From Ligula intestinalis (taxonomy: Eukaryota > Platyhelminthes > Cestoda > Diphyllobothriidea > Diphyllobothriidae), in NCBI GenBank assembly GCA_036362985.1, contig JAYGXS010000003.1:41501539-41565538 (forward strand): DNA of 64,000 bases, in the 5' to 3' direction. The position numbers and the translations under genes were made by a program. Positions 48,481 through 59,480 of this stretch are shown one piece after another (position 1 is the stretch's first letter; the number at the start of each line of letters is the position of its first letter). A model generated the notes under the pieces. The model did no database searches and was not told the DNA's origin. It worked only from the letters and a program-made list of their open reading frames with translations.

Positions 48481-50770
48481 AAATATAAGAACATTTAACA
48501 ATTCGTTTGAACACATTTCTTTAACACATTCGTTACCTTGTATAACAATTGAAACTAAATTGAAAATGATAAGGTAAGTATGAAGGCATTTTGAGACCAA
48601 ACATTTTTACGGAGAGCAGAGAAGACGTCTATTCAAATGCTCATATCTTATTGTGTCCGAACTATCGTAGGGTAAAACCGGTACGATGAACAATATGATA
48701 ACCACACTCAAGACACCCTTCAAAATCGAAAACGCACTTCAATCTTTCTGTTGAAATTGATAAACATCGGCCACTTTATGCCCTTTTTGGTCGGTTGTGC
48801 AATCTTAACACACATAAAGGACGATTTTCAAAAAACTGACATTTAAATGTATGTAAGTACATTGGTAGCTTTCAAAGTTTAATTTGAACCACAGAAGAGT
48901 CTTTGCTGGCCTTCTATAAGGAAAATTAACATTCTTTACTTTAATTTGGGTAAATAAGGAGGCTCAATTTTTGTCTCTCATTGAACGCCTCGAAAAGGAT
49001 AAAGAGGAGTAACATAAACTTTATAGACCAAAGTTTTTGCTGTTGTCGGAAACCAATTTAAGAAAAGGAAATTGAAAACACCGTTTTAATTTGACATAGC
49101 ATTTTAAAACCGAGGCGGGGTAATATGCGTGCGTTGACATGCTGTATTTTCCAGTAATAGTATTCAGAAAATCTACGCATATTCATGAAAGATTTCTTCT
49201 AGCTTGAATGCAGACTTAAATATATTTGTAAAAAGTAGCATTCCTAAGCAAAATTTGCCTGATTTAGTGTTAATTTAAAAAGAATCACCGAAGACATATT
49301 CCAGTTTTATAGAGCTTACAAAATTATGTTTCGTATAAACTGAAAGGCAAGATGCCTTTCCTTGAAATCACAAAAATATGTTCTCATAGGAGGCCAGTCG
49401 TCTTTTTTGGCTTACCAAATTTGCCGTGTCTTGGCTTGTAAATTCTTATGCAGACAGATTTAGCAGCCCATATCTTACTTAAATTTACCTTCTTGTTATC
49501 AGTGATCTGATTTAAAGAAAATTGTAACTGAATCAGTCCCCTGGCTGAGTTCCTGAGTAGCGATTGTTTGAATATCAACATTGTCAACGTCAATCAAACT
49601 GCCTTCGTTTTCGCTAAAAACAAATAGACACCAAAAGTATAACAATTTAAAAAACACCTACGCCGTAACTCCATACAGTCTTTTCGTTGCTGTGTTTCAA
49701 CTGCTCACACATAAGCTTAAAAAATGCGCAGAAAAATGTATTACCGAGCATGTTTTACGAAAGTTTGACAACTGAAATCGGCAGCGCTTACAGGGCATGT
49801 CATAACTCAAAAATCTTTTTTTAATTCGTAGAACAGCCACAATGCATTGAAAGAAAAATCATCTGAAATGAACAACCTCTGGTTACAGAAAAGCCGAAAA
49901 TGTATTACAATTTATCTTCTCCTGGATATAAATAAAAATATTTCCGTAAAGTCACTGCTACAAACTGATGCAAGCAGTCTAAAGCCCATCAGTGAGGTTA
50001 AAGAAAACCCCAATTTTATTAAGCTTCCATGTCAGTCCAATGTTAAGTAAAACACCCAGCAGTAATTAATTTGTTGTAATGAAGGCCAGGATAGCTTATG
50101 CATTGTTAGTATATGTACATTACTTGTTACGCAGACAGTCACAGTAAAAAGTACTTACTTGTTATTCCTAGTTAATTCTCATTAAATAAAACTATTAAAC
50201 GAGTTTGCACCTCTAAATACTGGGCTGTGATTAGGGATTTGGAATAAAGTTTTCAACTGCATGTTAAGTCGACAGATCATAACCAACATGGGCGTTTACT
50301 TTGCAGCCAACGGTTGTTGTGAATATAGTTCGACCCCCATTGTGGACGAGGATAATGGAGCCCAAGATAAGAATGTGTGCAGGAATGGTGACATGTGCGT
50401 GAATTCGTTTATACTGATAGTATTATTTGCCGCACCTAAAGTGCGCTCTTATTCCTGATCCTCCGGGGACGGCTGCTAAGACAGATCCAAAAAGACCATA
50501 GTCGGTATCGGATGCCATTTCTGTTAGTTCTCAATTTTAGACCGCAGAAGACATTCTCTTCTCAGTTTCTTTAAAAAGACTACTGCTTTCCATACGTTTC
50601 TCACGTCAAAATTAAACGGCATTACAACGGATACCAACATTAAATAGCAGCCGTTGTAGCATGGCCTACAGTCTGGAGAAAAAGAGTCAGGTAAATTAAT
50701 GATCAACAACTCCCAACCCGCGGTTTTTAGCATACTGTGGTAGATCCAAGCGCGTTAGATTTTTTACGAG
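48481..50770. other. Non-coding stretch, nothing recognised
   Basis: No motif in any open frame (longest 69 codons). AT-rich, no long repeat noticed. Confidence 0.45.
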
Positions 50771-50799
50771 TATTTTGGTCTAATCGTTGGCAATTTGGC

Positions 50800-51147
50800 A
50801 CTTTTTCTGTCCTAAGCGCATGGCCCTTGTTTGAACCAGTTACTCAAGTGATACGGGGTTGGATGCAGTGATTGGCAGAACAAAACAACCCATCTGCGAA
50901 GGTCTTTCAAAGCCATGTTCACAAAAGAGGTTTTAACGCTCAGTGGTGATGGGGTTTCAATAGTCACAGGGATGACGTGAGTGCCTTAGAAGATAGCAAA
51001 GACAACGGAGACTGCAAAAGCCCTTACTGGCTTATTGACCGTTGTCATCTTGTCATACCAGCCCCATGTGGTGAACCACTAAAAGTTCGGACTCACGGAC
51101 TTCTTGATCATAGTCTAATGCTCTAAACGTTGAGCTACGAGATCACT
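50800..51147 (-). repeat. tRNA-headed SINE-like repeat
   Basis: Read on the minus strand from about 51147: TCGTAGCTCAACGTTTAGAG (A-box-like with a GCTC/GAGC D stem), then an anticodon-arm-like stretch and GAGTCCGAACT (decayed B box). It continues into a non-tRNA body from about 51070 down to 50800, including CATGGGGCTGGTATGACAAG and AATAAGCCAGTAAGGGC. Loss of T-stem pairing rules out a working tRNA. I recall similar tRNA-headed sequences from tapeworms but cannot confirm it here. Confidence 0.55.
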
Positions 51148-51317
51148 GTCTTGTCGATTTAGGTCAGGAGGTATTGACACTAGTAAGCGAACTTTCACCG
51201 ACCGCTAACACAATTCACTTGTCCCATTGCGACATTGATTTCGGCCTCATTTCTTAAGCCCCAACATCGGATACAGAAACTGGTATTATAGGCACATAGT
51301 ATTGGCAGCAAAGAAAT

Positions 51318-51455
51318 GGGAGATTGGAATAGCTGTTTCTGGATTCTTAGCCGTCAGAATGTCGAAAGTTCAAGCTTGAAGTAGTGCACCATTTAGAGCT
51401 AGGTACGACGGGCTAAAGACGGCTATTTAGCCAGAAATAGCCATTTAAGTCTCCC
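51318..51455. repeat. Inverted repeat, 38-bp arms
   Basis: Left arm 51318-51355 and right arm 51418-51455. Both read inward as GGGAGAYTKRAATRGCTRTT, then TCTGGMTWMWTAGCCGTC, with about 62 bases between. This is a hairpin-forming structure of unknown class, possibly part of the same old repeat block as the SINE-like unit next to it. Confidence 0.7.
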
Positions 51456-53990
51456 CTGTTGTCTTTGGTGACAATATTATGTGACCATAATACTCGCTGC
51501 GGTCAGAGCACGATAAATGAGGCTCAAGACAAAGGCCTGGCGGGACAAATAGATTCCTTTAGCTGTCGGTGAGCGTTCATCAATAGATGCCTTGGAAGAT
51601 AATTTAAGAAGGTTCACTGTAACGTAAGCTTCGGTCCACTCTTCGGTCAGTCGAAAAACACATCAGGCCGAATTTCACGTCGAAAATGAAACCCTAATTA
51701 ACTGCTTTCCATAGCCCTGCTTTTAGCGCACTGCTCTAGATCCAAAAACGGCATATTTATGATAAAGAAGAATGAAATGAAGAACCGTAAGAAGGATTTC
51801 CCTGGAGTTCACTCCACAGACTTTCCTTCAGTTACCACAGCAATTAATTGTCCTACCGATTGATACACAGAGCATATGCAATTGACTGACCGAGATAAGT
51901 AGCTTGTCTTATAACGTCACACAAGATCTTGCAAAACTGAATCTTTATGTAATACGGGATAGGTGCTAGGAACAGTGAATGTATGGGGCATATCCGGAGA
52001 AAGAAAAAAAGCCTAAAAAAGTAGAAAATAATATAATAACTTATTTAAATAATTAACTATTTGCGCGCCTTGATTAAAATTAGAAGTCCAACCATCAGGA
52101 AAAATGAAGGTCCAACAGTGCCCAGATGGACGCAATCTACGATTCTATATAAATTATATTGCAATATTACAGCTAAAGGGTAACTCTAAAAGGTTAAATT
52201 CAATTCCTACCTGACTCGGATTCCCGTTGGTATATACCTATGCCTGCGCGCCTTTGAAGATTTCGTGCGAAATTGAAGTCAACACACCAGCTTGGTTTAA
52301 CTATTCAGACAGAGAAGCAAAATTTGCACACGTGAACAATTTTTACACATATCCATCCTGACCTACTAAACGCGCAAAAGGTAGGAGTGACATCAAAATT
52401 TTGTCGTGGTAATACACTTGTAAAATTTTCTTAAAGATGGACGACAATCTAAACTTCTTACAATGCAAAATGACCGGGAAAGATTCATTATATTGACCTA
52501 TAAATTAAAGTTAACAGAGTTACGTTTTTTATGGAAGTCGAATATTACCAGCTTATTTGACTCTAAACTACTTTATCGATTTCCTTTGAATGCATTCAAG
52601 AAGATTATGAACTTTAGTTTCCGAGGTCAGATTAAATAAATAGAACATCGTACACAAAACAAAAATTTACAACTTTATGTAAGCCAATTTTTGGACAAAA
52701 AATTATTAAAGAAATTGTAAAGGCGTGGCAGAACATGAACTTAGCGAGTTCGTGTTTAATGATTCTTTTTGAAACAATAAAATGAAATTTGCGGCAAAAC
52801 ATCATGCTTCAGGTGCGACATTGAACACAATCCAATAGTCTTGATACCTTTGCTGGATACTTCATAGAAATAGGTTTTTATATAATGTCAAATGTCAAAA
52901 AGATTACTCGTGAGCCTTTATACATTGTCGTTTGATAAGGAATTTATTCTTCTGGCATATTCCTTAACACTTTCTAGCGAACTTTGTGTAAGCTCAGGTT
53001 CAAAGCTTTTTTGAACTGTCCCATAACGCTTTGTCATTTCAGGCATCATATGTCAGTTCCCCGGAGATGTGACTTTCGCATCTGCTTGTTTTCATTACTG
53101 TCAAAAGAGTCACCACTTGAATGAAATTATAAAAATTCATTTTTACGAACGCTAATGTTTTCCCTAAAGAAGCTGCCATAGGTTTTTACTTTCAAGGAAT
53201 TTTTCCTCTTTCAAAACGAATTTTTTTTGTGTATTTAGGAAACAAACATTCATCTTCAGCATATATGGAAAGCAAAACCAATCAGTGATTAAAATGCCTA
53301 TTTCTAAAAACACCAAATTGTTGATATTAGCAACTTATTTCAGAAAAGGAAACTGCATGTATGTACATGCCAACCAACTTGGTTGCCCCGTGCCCCTAAT
53401 CGACACAAAATTACTATTGTCATGTGCCATTGAAAAGGACATGGTTGAACTCTCAGTATTCTAGTGCGCCACTCCTGATTTTTGATGTCTGCAAAATAAG
53501 AACGATTAAAAAGACAATTATTGGCCTTTCAAGGTTAGGTAATGGTGAAAAATGGCATAAGTTAGCAAACTAGAATTAATGTGCGTAAGGGTGTGTTTTT
53601 TTGATTGCTTAAATATCCTAATACTTTACATTTTGCCTAATCGCCGTTATTTTACGAAAATGTGTTGCGAAAAACGTTTCCCTTCATAGCAATGTGATGT
53701 AGTATAAAAATAAATTTAGATACGCAATCATGGTCTATTACATTCAGTACCATTGGAAGTTATATTTATACGAACAAGCGCTGCCCCTATATCAAAAATG
53801 CATGTGTTTTTATACATAAATAAACCATGCCCCACATTTAGGAAGTGCGGTGGCTGAGTAAGTAAACAGCACTATTTCCATCGTTGACATGTTCTTTGGG
53901 GAAATCTGCAGACTGAAAGGCTGGCTTTAAATATTCTTTTAAATTAGATATTATCCAAAATCTCGGTCAATCAGGGACATTGACATTAAT
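51456..53990. other. Non-coding stretch, nothing recognised
   Basis: Upstream region of the GPCR gene. No exon, RNA gene or clear promoter element could be supported. AT-rich. Confidence 0.45.
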
Positions 53991-54244
53991 TCGTATTTTG
54001 CACGTTTGGGTTTAATTGCAGTATTATACGGTTTGTACAGCATAAATATGATATTTTCCTATTGGTCAAAACTTAATATGATGATTGGCCAATTGCAAAC
54101 GAATATTCCAAGCGAAGGGCTAAGAAGGCTGATCTGCCGGAGTATTATCCAACGTACGAGTGGTTTACTGAATATCTGGCCTTTGCAACCATTCAAGAAC
54201 GACCGTATGGTAAAAACAGGAAAATTTACATTCCCTGAATTAAG

Positions 54245-54262
54245 TTTTTTATTCACTCTCAG
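54245..54262 (+). promoter_or_regulatory. Candidate 3' splice acceptor before the GPCR start
   Basis: TTTTTTATTCACTCTCAG, a pyrimidine-rich tract ending in CAG, lies 2 bases before the GPCR ATG. An in-frame TAA occurs eight codons upstream. The ATG is therefore either the true start after a spliced 5' exon or, as flatworms use spliced leaders, after a trans-spliced leader. Inference from sequence only. Confidence 0.45.
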
Positions 54263-54264
54263 CA

Positions 54265-55521
54265 ATGCCGAAGAATGATTCCCAGACACTGGAATATAAT
54301 TTTGGTGAGTGGCTCATATTTGGTCCTGTATCTGCTCCCTTGACAATCTGTGGTCTGATTGGAAATGGGCTGACTCTACAAACATTGCACCAAAAGGGTC
54401 TCTCCTCCATGACATCTAGCCTCTTCCTTAAGACACTGACGCTAGCCGATGGCGTTCTCCTTCTCTCCTACTTCATAAGTTTTTGCATCCCTATGTTGGT
54501 GCCGAGCAATGCGGCGACCTGGATGGAGGAATCCGGCATTTACCCAGTGATTTATCCAATCGCCCTCACAGCACAAACAATCGGCGTTTATACTGTGGTC
54601 GTTTTTTCAATCATTCGCTATGTCACTATCTCCTCCCCTCTCAGACGGAACGCCTGTAGGACTCGCAAAAAAGCCCGACTGCTAGTTGGCGCAATTATCA
54701 GTTTCTCAGTTTTATTTAACGTGCCACGGGTGTTTGAGTACCTTTCAATTCCTTTTAAACCAGCAAATTGCTCAAGTATCTCCGAGCACGACGGTTGTTG
54801 CTATGAAATGCGAAAATTGGGCTCAGTACATCTCTACGTGTCTATTTACCGCTCATATGCCTATACATTTGGTATTTTTGTTGTGCCTGTGAGTATTGTG
54901 GCGGTGCTGAATGCTCGACTAGCCATTATCCTTCACCGCATACGTTTCAAATTTGCTGACAGTCACATTCCTTACCGAGCACGAAATGACAGTACCCCTA
55001 AACCCTGGCCTGTAGTGAGGAAAAATACGGCTACCTCAGTGCAACACAGTGCAAGCCGGCTAGATGCTACCAGTGGATGGGATCAGCGTTCAGTAGAAGA
55101 TGTGCCAATCGGCAGTTCCGAGGCTTTCGGCATGAATACTGTTCCTGGTGTCAGTCAGAGCAAAGATAGGACTCGCGGCATTCCACACTATCGCCCAGCC
55201 ATTGACAGGGGCGTCCAGTACAAAAGGCGTCGCGTTCAGGTAACCGCAAAACTCTTTTGTCTGGTCACCATATTTACCACTTTCCAGACCTTCCCAATGA
55301 TTGATAATCTTCTCTTGCACTTCTGGGATGATTGGGTACAATCGACCTTTCCCAACTATAACATATTTTACGCCTTGTGTCAGTTTTCAGTCATGCTAAA
55401 CGCTTCTGTGAACTCGGTGCTCTACTGTTTACTAGGCCGCAGATTTAGGGGGGAATTAATCAAGATACTTAACAGTCAACACAAATGTATCCGAGCATAT
55501 GCACTGCTTTTACGTTGTTAA
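54265..55521 (+). CDS. Rhodopsin-family (class A) GPCR, FMRFamide-receptor-like
   Basis: An intact 418-residue seven-transmembrane receptor in one uninterrupted frame, expected at the plasma membrane and coupled to G proteins. TM1 about 18-41 has the GN pair (G33-N34). TM2 about 52-76 has LTLAD with D62. TM3 about 94-118 ends in IRY (117-119) where most class A receptors have DRY. TM4 is about 137-157. TM5 about 198-224 carries P208. A long third inner loop, about 225-325, holds many basic and Ser residues. TM6 about 327-350 has FxTFP without the usual CWxP Trp. TM7 about 367-390 reads NASVNSVLYCLLGRRFR, in place of NPxxY, and this tail is typical of FMRFamide and myosuppressin-type receptors. 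Sequons are at N4 and N168. There is no Cys at the expected TM3 outer position, so the usual disulfide may be missing, although C169, C178 and C179 sit in the second outer loop. Peptide ligand is inferred. The start has an in-frame stop nine codons before it. Confidence 0.88.
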   Translation: MPKNDSQTLEYNFGEWLIFGPVSAPLTICGLIGNGLTLQTLHQKGLSSMTSSLFLKTLTLADGVLLLSYFISFCIPMLVPSNAATWMEESGIYPVIYPIALTAQTIGVYTVVVFSIIRYVTISSPLRRNACRTRKKARLLVGAIISFSVLFNVPRVFEYLSIPFKPANCSSISEHDGCCYEMRKLGSVHLYVSIYRSYAYTFGIFVVPVSIVAVLNARLAIILHRIRFKFADSHIPYRARNDSTPKPWPVVRKNTATSVQHSASRLDATSGWDQRSVEDVPIGSSEAFGMNTVPGVSQSKDRTRGIPHYRPAIDRGVQYKRRRVQVTAKLFCLVTIFTTFQTFPMIDNLLLHFWDDWVQSTFPNYNIFYALCQFSVMLNASVNSVLYCLLGRRFRGELIKILNSQHKCIRAYALLLRC

Positions 55522-55862
55522 AATGTGTGCAGTGTTCAGGCGGCTTCCCTGTTCAAACCCCACGGTGTTATCTGAGACAAAACGTATCAGATATTCTTGA
55601 ATCTATGTACACACAACAAAGATCATTTTCTTTACACAAGTTGTTTTTTCTTAACTCTTTGCTTTGGGGTTCAAACGAAAAAGGTTGCGAACAAAATCAT
55701 CCCGAATTCAAAGACTTTTAAGATTTAACGTGATACCATAAGACATCGTCTTGGGTAGGTTGTGATAAGAAAAATAGCTTTGGCAGCAAACATTCACGGT
55801 CTTGCAACAAGCACAGCATATAAGCTGAAAGTAAGCAGCCAAAATTTTCTAATCTATAAGGA

Positions 55863-55868
55863 AATAAA
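55863..55868 (+). terminator. Candidate poly(A) signal for the GPCR
   Basis: First AATAAA after the GPCR stop, about 340 bases downstream. The hexamer is common in AT-rich DNA, so support is weak. Confidence 0.3.
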
Positions 55869-57240
55869 ACGTCATTTCCACCAATCTTGTCTTATTAGTT
55901 ATTGCCTTCTTTGATATATAGAGTATGGTGAGTGCAGCATGCAACACCATCAACATCATACAAACATCGTTATAGTTTGCAGAGCATTTACTCCACGGAC
56001 GCATGGTTGATATTGTGGATAAGGCAGAACACATCGCAAAAGGAAAGCAAATTGTTATTTATAAAGTGTCATTTATTAAGTGAGAAGTAATTGGTTTTTT
56101 CAAATGTGAAATCAACGAAAAGGAATTATTAATTCCTTCCACATAAACTTACTTACAATTTAGCCAAATCTAGTGCATATTTCGCTCCAAAACTTTAATT
56201 AAGAAGACAGTTTTCAGAATGTAAGCCTTTCTTGTTATTTAATCCACTCAGTTGATCAAAGTTACCTACCATGTTAAATTTGATCATGAATGTTGGAGGC
56301 AGGACTCGCCATACTGTACGTATTCTGCGAGTTTCGACTGAGGGTTCCCTCTAAGAGAGGAACGTATGTACTTTAATATGTACTTTAGTCAAAATTCATT
56401 CCAGACCAAGGGATTTTCAGGATTATTTGATTATTCAGGTCGGTATTTTAGCTAGCCAAAGACGTTATTCTTAGCGGGGCGTAGTGCTTTTTTTAAAATA
56501 TACATTCTCCCCTGCAAGTATTTTGAAGTCAACAGTTGTGTTCAAAGCCAAGCGCAACAGACATGTTGACGCAAATTTTCATTTCTATGTAAAAAACACG
56601 ATACGTTATAGCCTTTGTTAAACGTTAACCACAATCCCGCGAACTTTGGGATGGTAATCTTATCATACCTGAGACAACTAATTGATAAGCAGGAAACAAA
56701 ACTCAGGGTCATGTTCTCTGCTGGATATTTAAGTAGACGTTTTTCTGCCGTCTCTGGACTTGTCATTCGTAACAGCACAACCAGATATTTTGTATCCATT
56801 TAATTCAGGATATCTCATGCATTATTTAAAAAAGAGTAAATTGCTTCATCGTTAGAGTTCAAAATAACATTCTTCGATAAGAATCAAACACGCTACCTTA
56901 TTAAACTCCATACAGCTATCAGATATATTCCCTTAACATAAGTGCCCAGCAAAAATTTCAATAATGACTATTCGTTGATAGTCATATTGCAATTGGTCAC
57001 AAATAAATCAGAAAAAAAAATTCAAAGAATAATGGAGACTTTTAATATAACAAAGTCCAGTAAATATCGTTTTATCAGGTGGACTAAAACTACTGACTTA
57101 GTAGGTCTTAGGAGGAGAGTTTTCATAGACTGTGCGTGAATACGTTGAGATTGATGCCCTTTTACACAGCCTCTATTACGTTTTGTCTCCCCGAACCTTC
57201 CTGGCTTTCAGCCTGCAAGCGCTGGAAAACCTTAGCTACA
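55869..57240. other. Non-coding stretch, nothing recognised
   Basis: No motif. Overlapping frames at 56542-56803 on opposite strands have no family resemblance. Confidence 0.45.
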
Positions 57241-57244
57241 TGTG

Positions 57245-57615
57245 AACGTATATAAAAAAGGACCTGGTTCCAAATATATTGACCAGAATCGATAAAACAA
57301 TCCCAGATTTCACGTTAGTCACGATGCTGTGAAGAGCAAACTTAAATGAGGACTTACAACCCGACAGCCGGTCCTTAGTAGCATAGGATGCTCCCATTCG
57401 TTGGAAATCCTCTAGTTAGGACTCTTTCAATAATCTGTTAAAGTAAGCGTTTCGGTATGATGTTGAAAGAGTAGTTAACCAACGTGCCATTATAACGGAT
57501 TATCTCAGGTCGGTCTCAATTTTTCGTCCTTCTTTTGTCTCAGGGATCATTCAAATCTGTAAATCAACTGGTAATTGACGTAAATCGTAGCTTGGGTGAC
57601 GTAAAATCCTTAGCA
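57245..57615 (-). pseudogene. Unrecognised, possibly decayed coding stretch
   Basis: Minus-strand frame with three in-frame stops in about 120 codons before it ends. It reads ILRHPSYDLRQLPVDLQI, a stop, a short charged part, a stop, MARWLTTLSTSYRNAYFNRL (from 57490), a stop, then LEDFQRMGASYATKDRLSGC and KSSFKFALHSIVTNVKSG. Residue use looks protein-like but I recognise no family. A neighbouring frame just downstream (about 57240-57160) gives FQRLQAESQEGSGRQNVIEA, which is also protein-like. It could be part of a retroelement ORF or a dead gene exon. Chance cannot be excluded. Confidence 0.25.
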
Positions 57616-58559
57616 TTAACATGCGAGTAAGCCCTGCTAAGATCCGAAAATAGATATAAGTTTTTTTGGATTCCGAGCAGTCAAGTAAACGCGTGCAGAG
57701 AGCCATTTATATCACGGGGTTTGTAGAACGCACTTAAAATGCTAAAATTGCGAAACATTGGTGACCACATGCAAACCGGCATTGCCGCATGTAAAAAATC
57801 TTTGTAGTAACAACAAACTAACCCATTCTAATTCAAAAATTAAAGTGAATATAAAAGCACTATTACTTTGTTTAAATAGAGCTAGTTTTCTGCTAAAGCC
57901 TAGCATAAGCCAAACGTGAAAAATTGCCTTAGCTCTGGCCAATGAATGCATTTAAATTTGTCACGTAAAATCCCAAGCATGCCATTTTGGGTATATTATA
58001 AAAACTCTCGCTGTGTTAAATTTGTTTGCAGCAATTGCCGATCGTCATTGAAAAGCTGGCGTCTTTTACCCATTTTAATATTTTAAAGCTTTATTTTGAT
58101 TGCCTTAGTTTATATTCCATGTCAAATAGCTGAATTTGTTTGCATTTCGAATAAAAATTACGAAAAAAGAAGGCGTGGTTGTCTTGGACGTCGGCGGCGT
58201 TTTTCAAGAAACGTCTTGGGTAAACTTTAGATCAGAACAATTTTTATAAGTGGGCAAGTTAGATTTTAAGTAAATATTCGCGGTTGCAATACCAATGGGC
58301 GTGCTGAAAAATATTTCTAGTGAAGTTACTTTCGTGGGCCGCAGGATGTTTGCTCCCACCTGTGAGAATTTTGGCATTGCACTCCTTTCTGTGGACGCTG
58401 GCTGTGAGATTGCTCTTACTCAGTCTTTGCTTGTTGACGTTGGCGAACGGACAAATGTTTCCTGTTTCTTCTTCGTGATTGAATTTTATGACAGGAATGA
58501 CATTTCTAAGAACCTGGTGCAGTCGTTAAACATCGCATTTTCTTCATATAAACGCAAGT
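57616..58559. other. Non-coding stretch, nothing recognised
   Basis: Includes a 97-codon + frame (58295-58588) that lacks any motif and overlaps the end of the Penelope fragment on the other strand. Confidence 0.4.
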
Positions 58560-59480
58560 ATTATCTATGTAACATAGCCATATTTTGACGTGATTATTTG
58601 AACAAAAGCATCTTCTAGAAGTTGTAGGACTAGTTTGACGACTGTTCCTGATATCGTTGAACCTCTTGTGGTGTCCTTGACTTGTTGGTAAAATTTGCCA
58701 TTGAATTGAAAATAGTTCTTAAGGCAGAGGCTAAGCATTTCGAACACGGACTTAGCCAAAGCGGCAATGTGTGATTCATCTAAGTGCTAGCAACTTTTTT
58801 CAATTGCCGGGTTATGTGGTAGAGAGTAAAAGGCTTCATTTTGAAAGTTAACAGACAGCGTTTTCGGCATAAAATGGCTATATATATTGTAACCAACAGG
58901 TAAGTTAATACATTTTTTAGAAATCTGAAAGTTTAACTGAAATTAACATCTGTTATGAAGAAAAATTTAATCCCAACTTCTTGTATTAAAGGAAAAAGCA
59001 ACTATAACAAACGGCAGAATGTACTCAAAAGACAAACATTAAAACCTCTAATTTTCTGAAAGAAAACAGAAGGGTTGGTTTTACTGTATTGCAATCCGTT
59101 TGTGAGGTGCTATGGGCCTTTGCATAGCAATTTGAAAAGGCTAGGTGTCACTTTTTGAATCTTTGGAGGACCATAATTGCGTGTAATACGGGTCACTAAG
59201 AGGCAATAATTTTGAGTCCAGGGGGCTTATGAACTTCAGTCAAGTGAGTTCATTTGCTTTTATCATTATCGATTTAGCTTTCTTTTTCGTAGGGTTATCA
59301 GCAATTGAGATGTATGTGTCTGTATCATTTATCGCTGTATTGGCGTAATTGACGTAGTCCGTCCTGTCAATAATGACGGTTGCACCATCTTGTTCAGCAG
59401 ATACAAAGATTATATAGTCCACTGTTCTCAGGGTGTTTTATTTTAAAATTGGCAAGGTTTACTTATGTATTCTTTTTCAG
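58560..59480 (-). mobile_element. Penelope-like RT fragment (N-terminal and palm)
   Basis: Minus strand, in element order. From about 59440: TLRTVDYIIFVSAEQDGATV followed by IIDRTDYVNYANTAINDTDT, the N-terminal RT block (canonical VSADKGGATVIMDRTDY; the DK pair reads EQ). Then NPTKKKAKSIMIKANELT, a stop, LKFISPLDSKLLPLSDPYYT, a damaged YGLPKxHK as LWSSKDSK, and QRPIAPHKRIA (about 59110). After about 280 bp without clear match: LDESHIAALAKSVFEMLSLC, LKNYFQFNGKFYQQVKDTTR and GSTISGTVVKLVLQLLEDAF (58800-58570), the YxQVKGTPMGSPxSG template-grip block, with TTRG in place of TPMG. The YVDD box and everything after it are missing. This is the only copy in the window that keeps the N-terminal RT part and lacks the endonuclease. 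Confidence 0.78.

Noticed and set aside
51060..51147. Functional tRNA on the minus strand
   Set aside because: T stem does not pair and the B box is decayed.
54006..54278. 90-codon frame just upstream of the GPCR
   Set aside because: Different frame, no motif, and matched by an equal minus-strand frame; probably chance.
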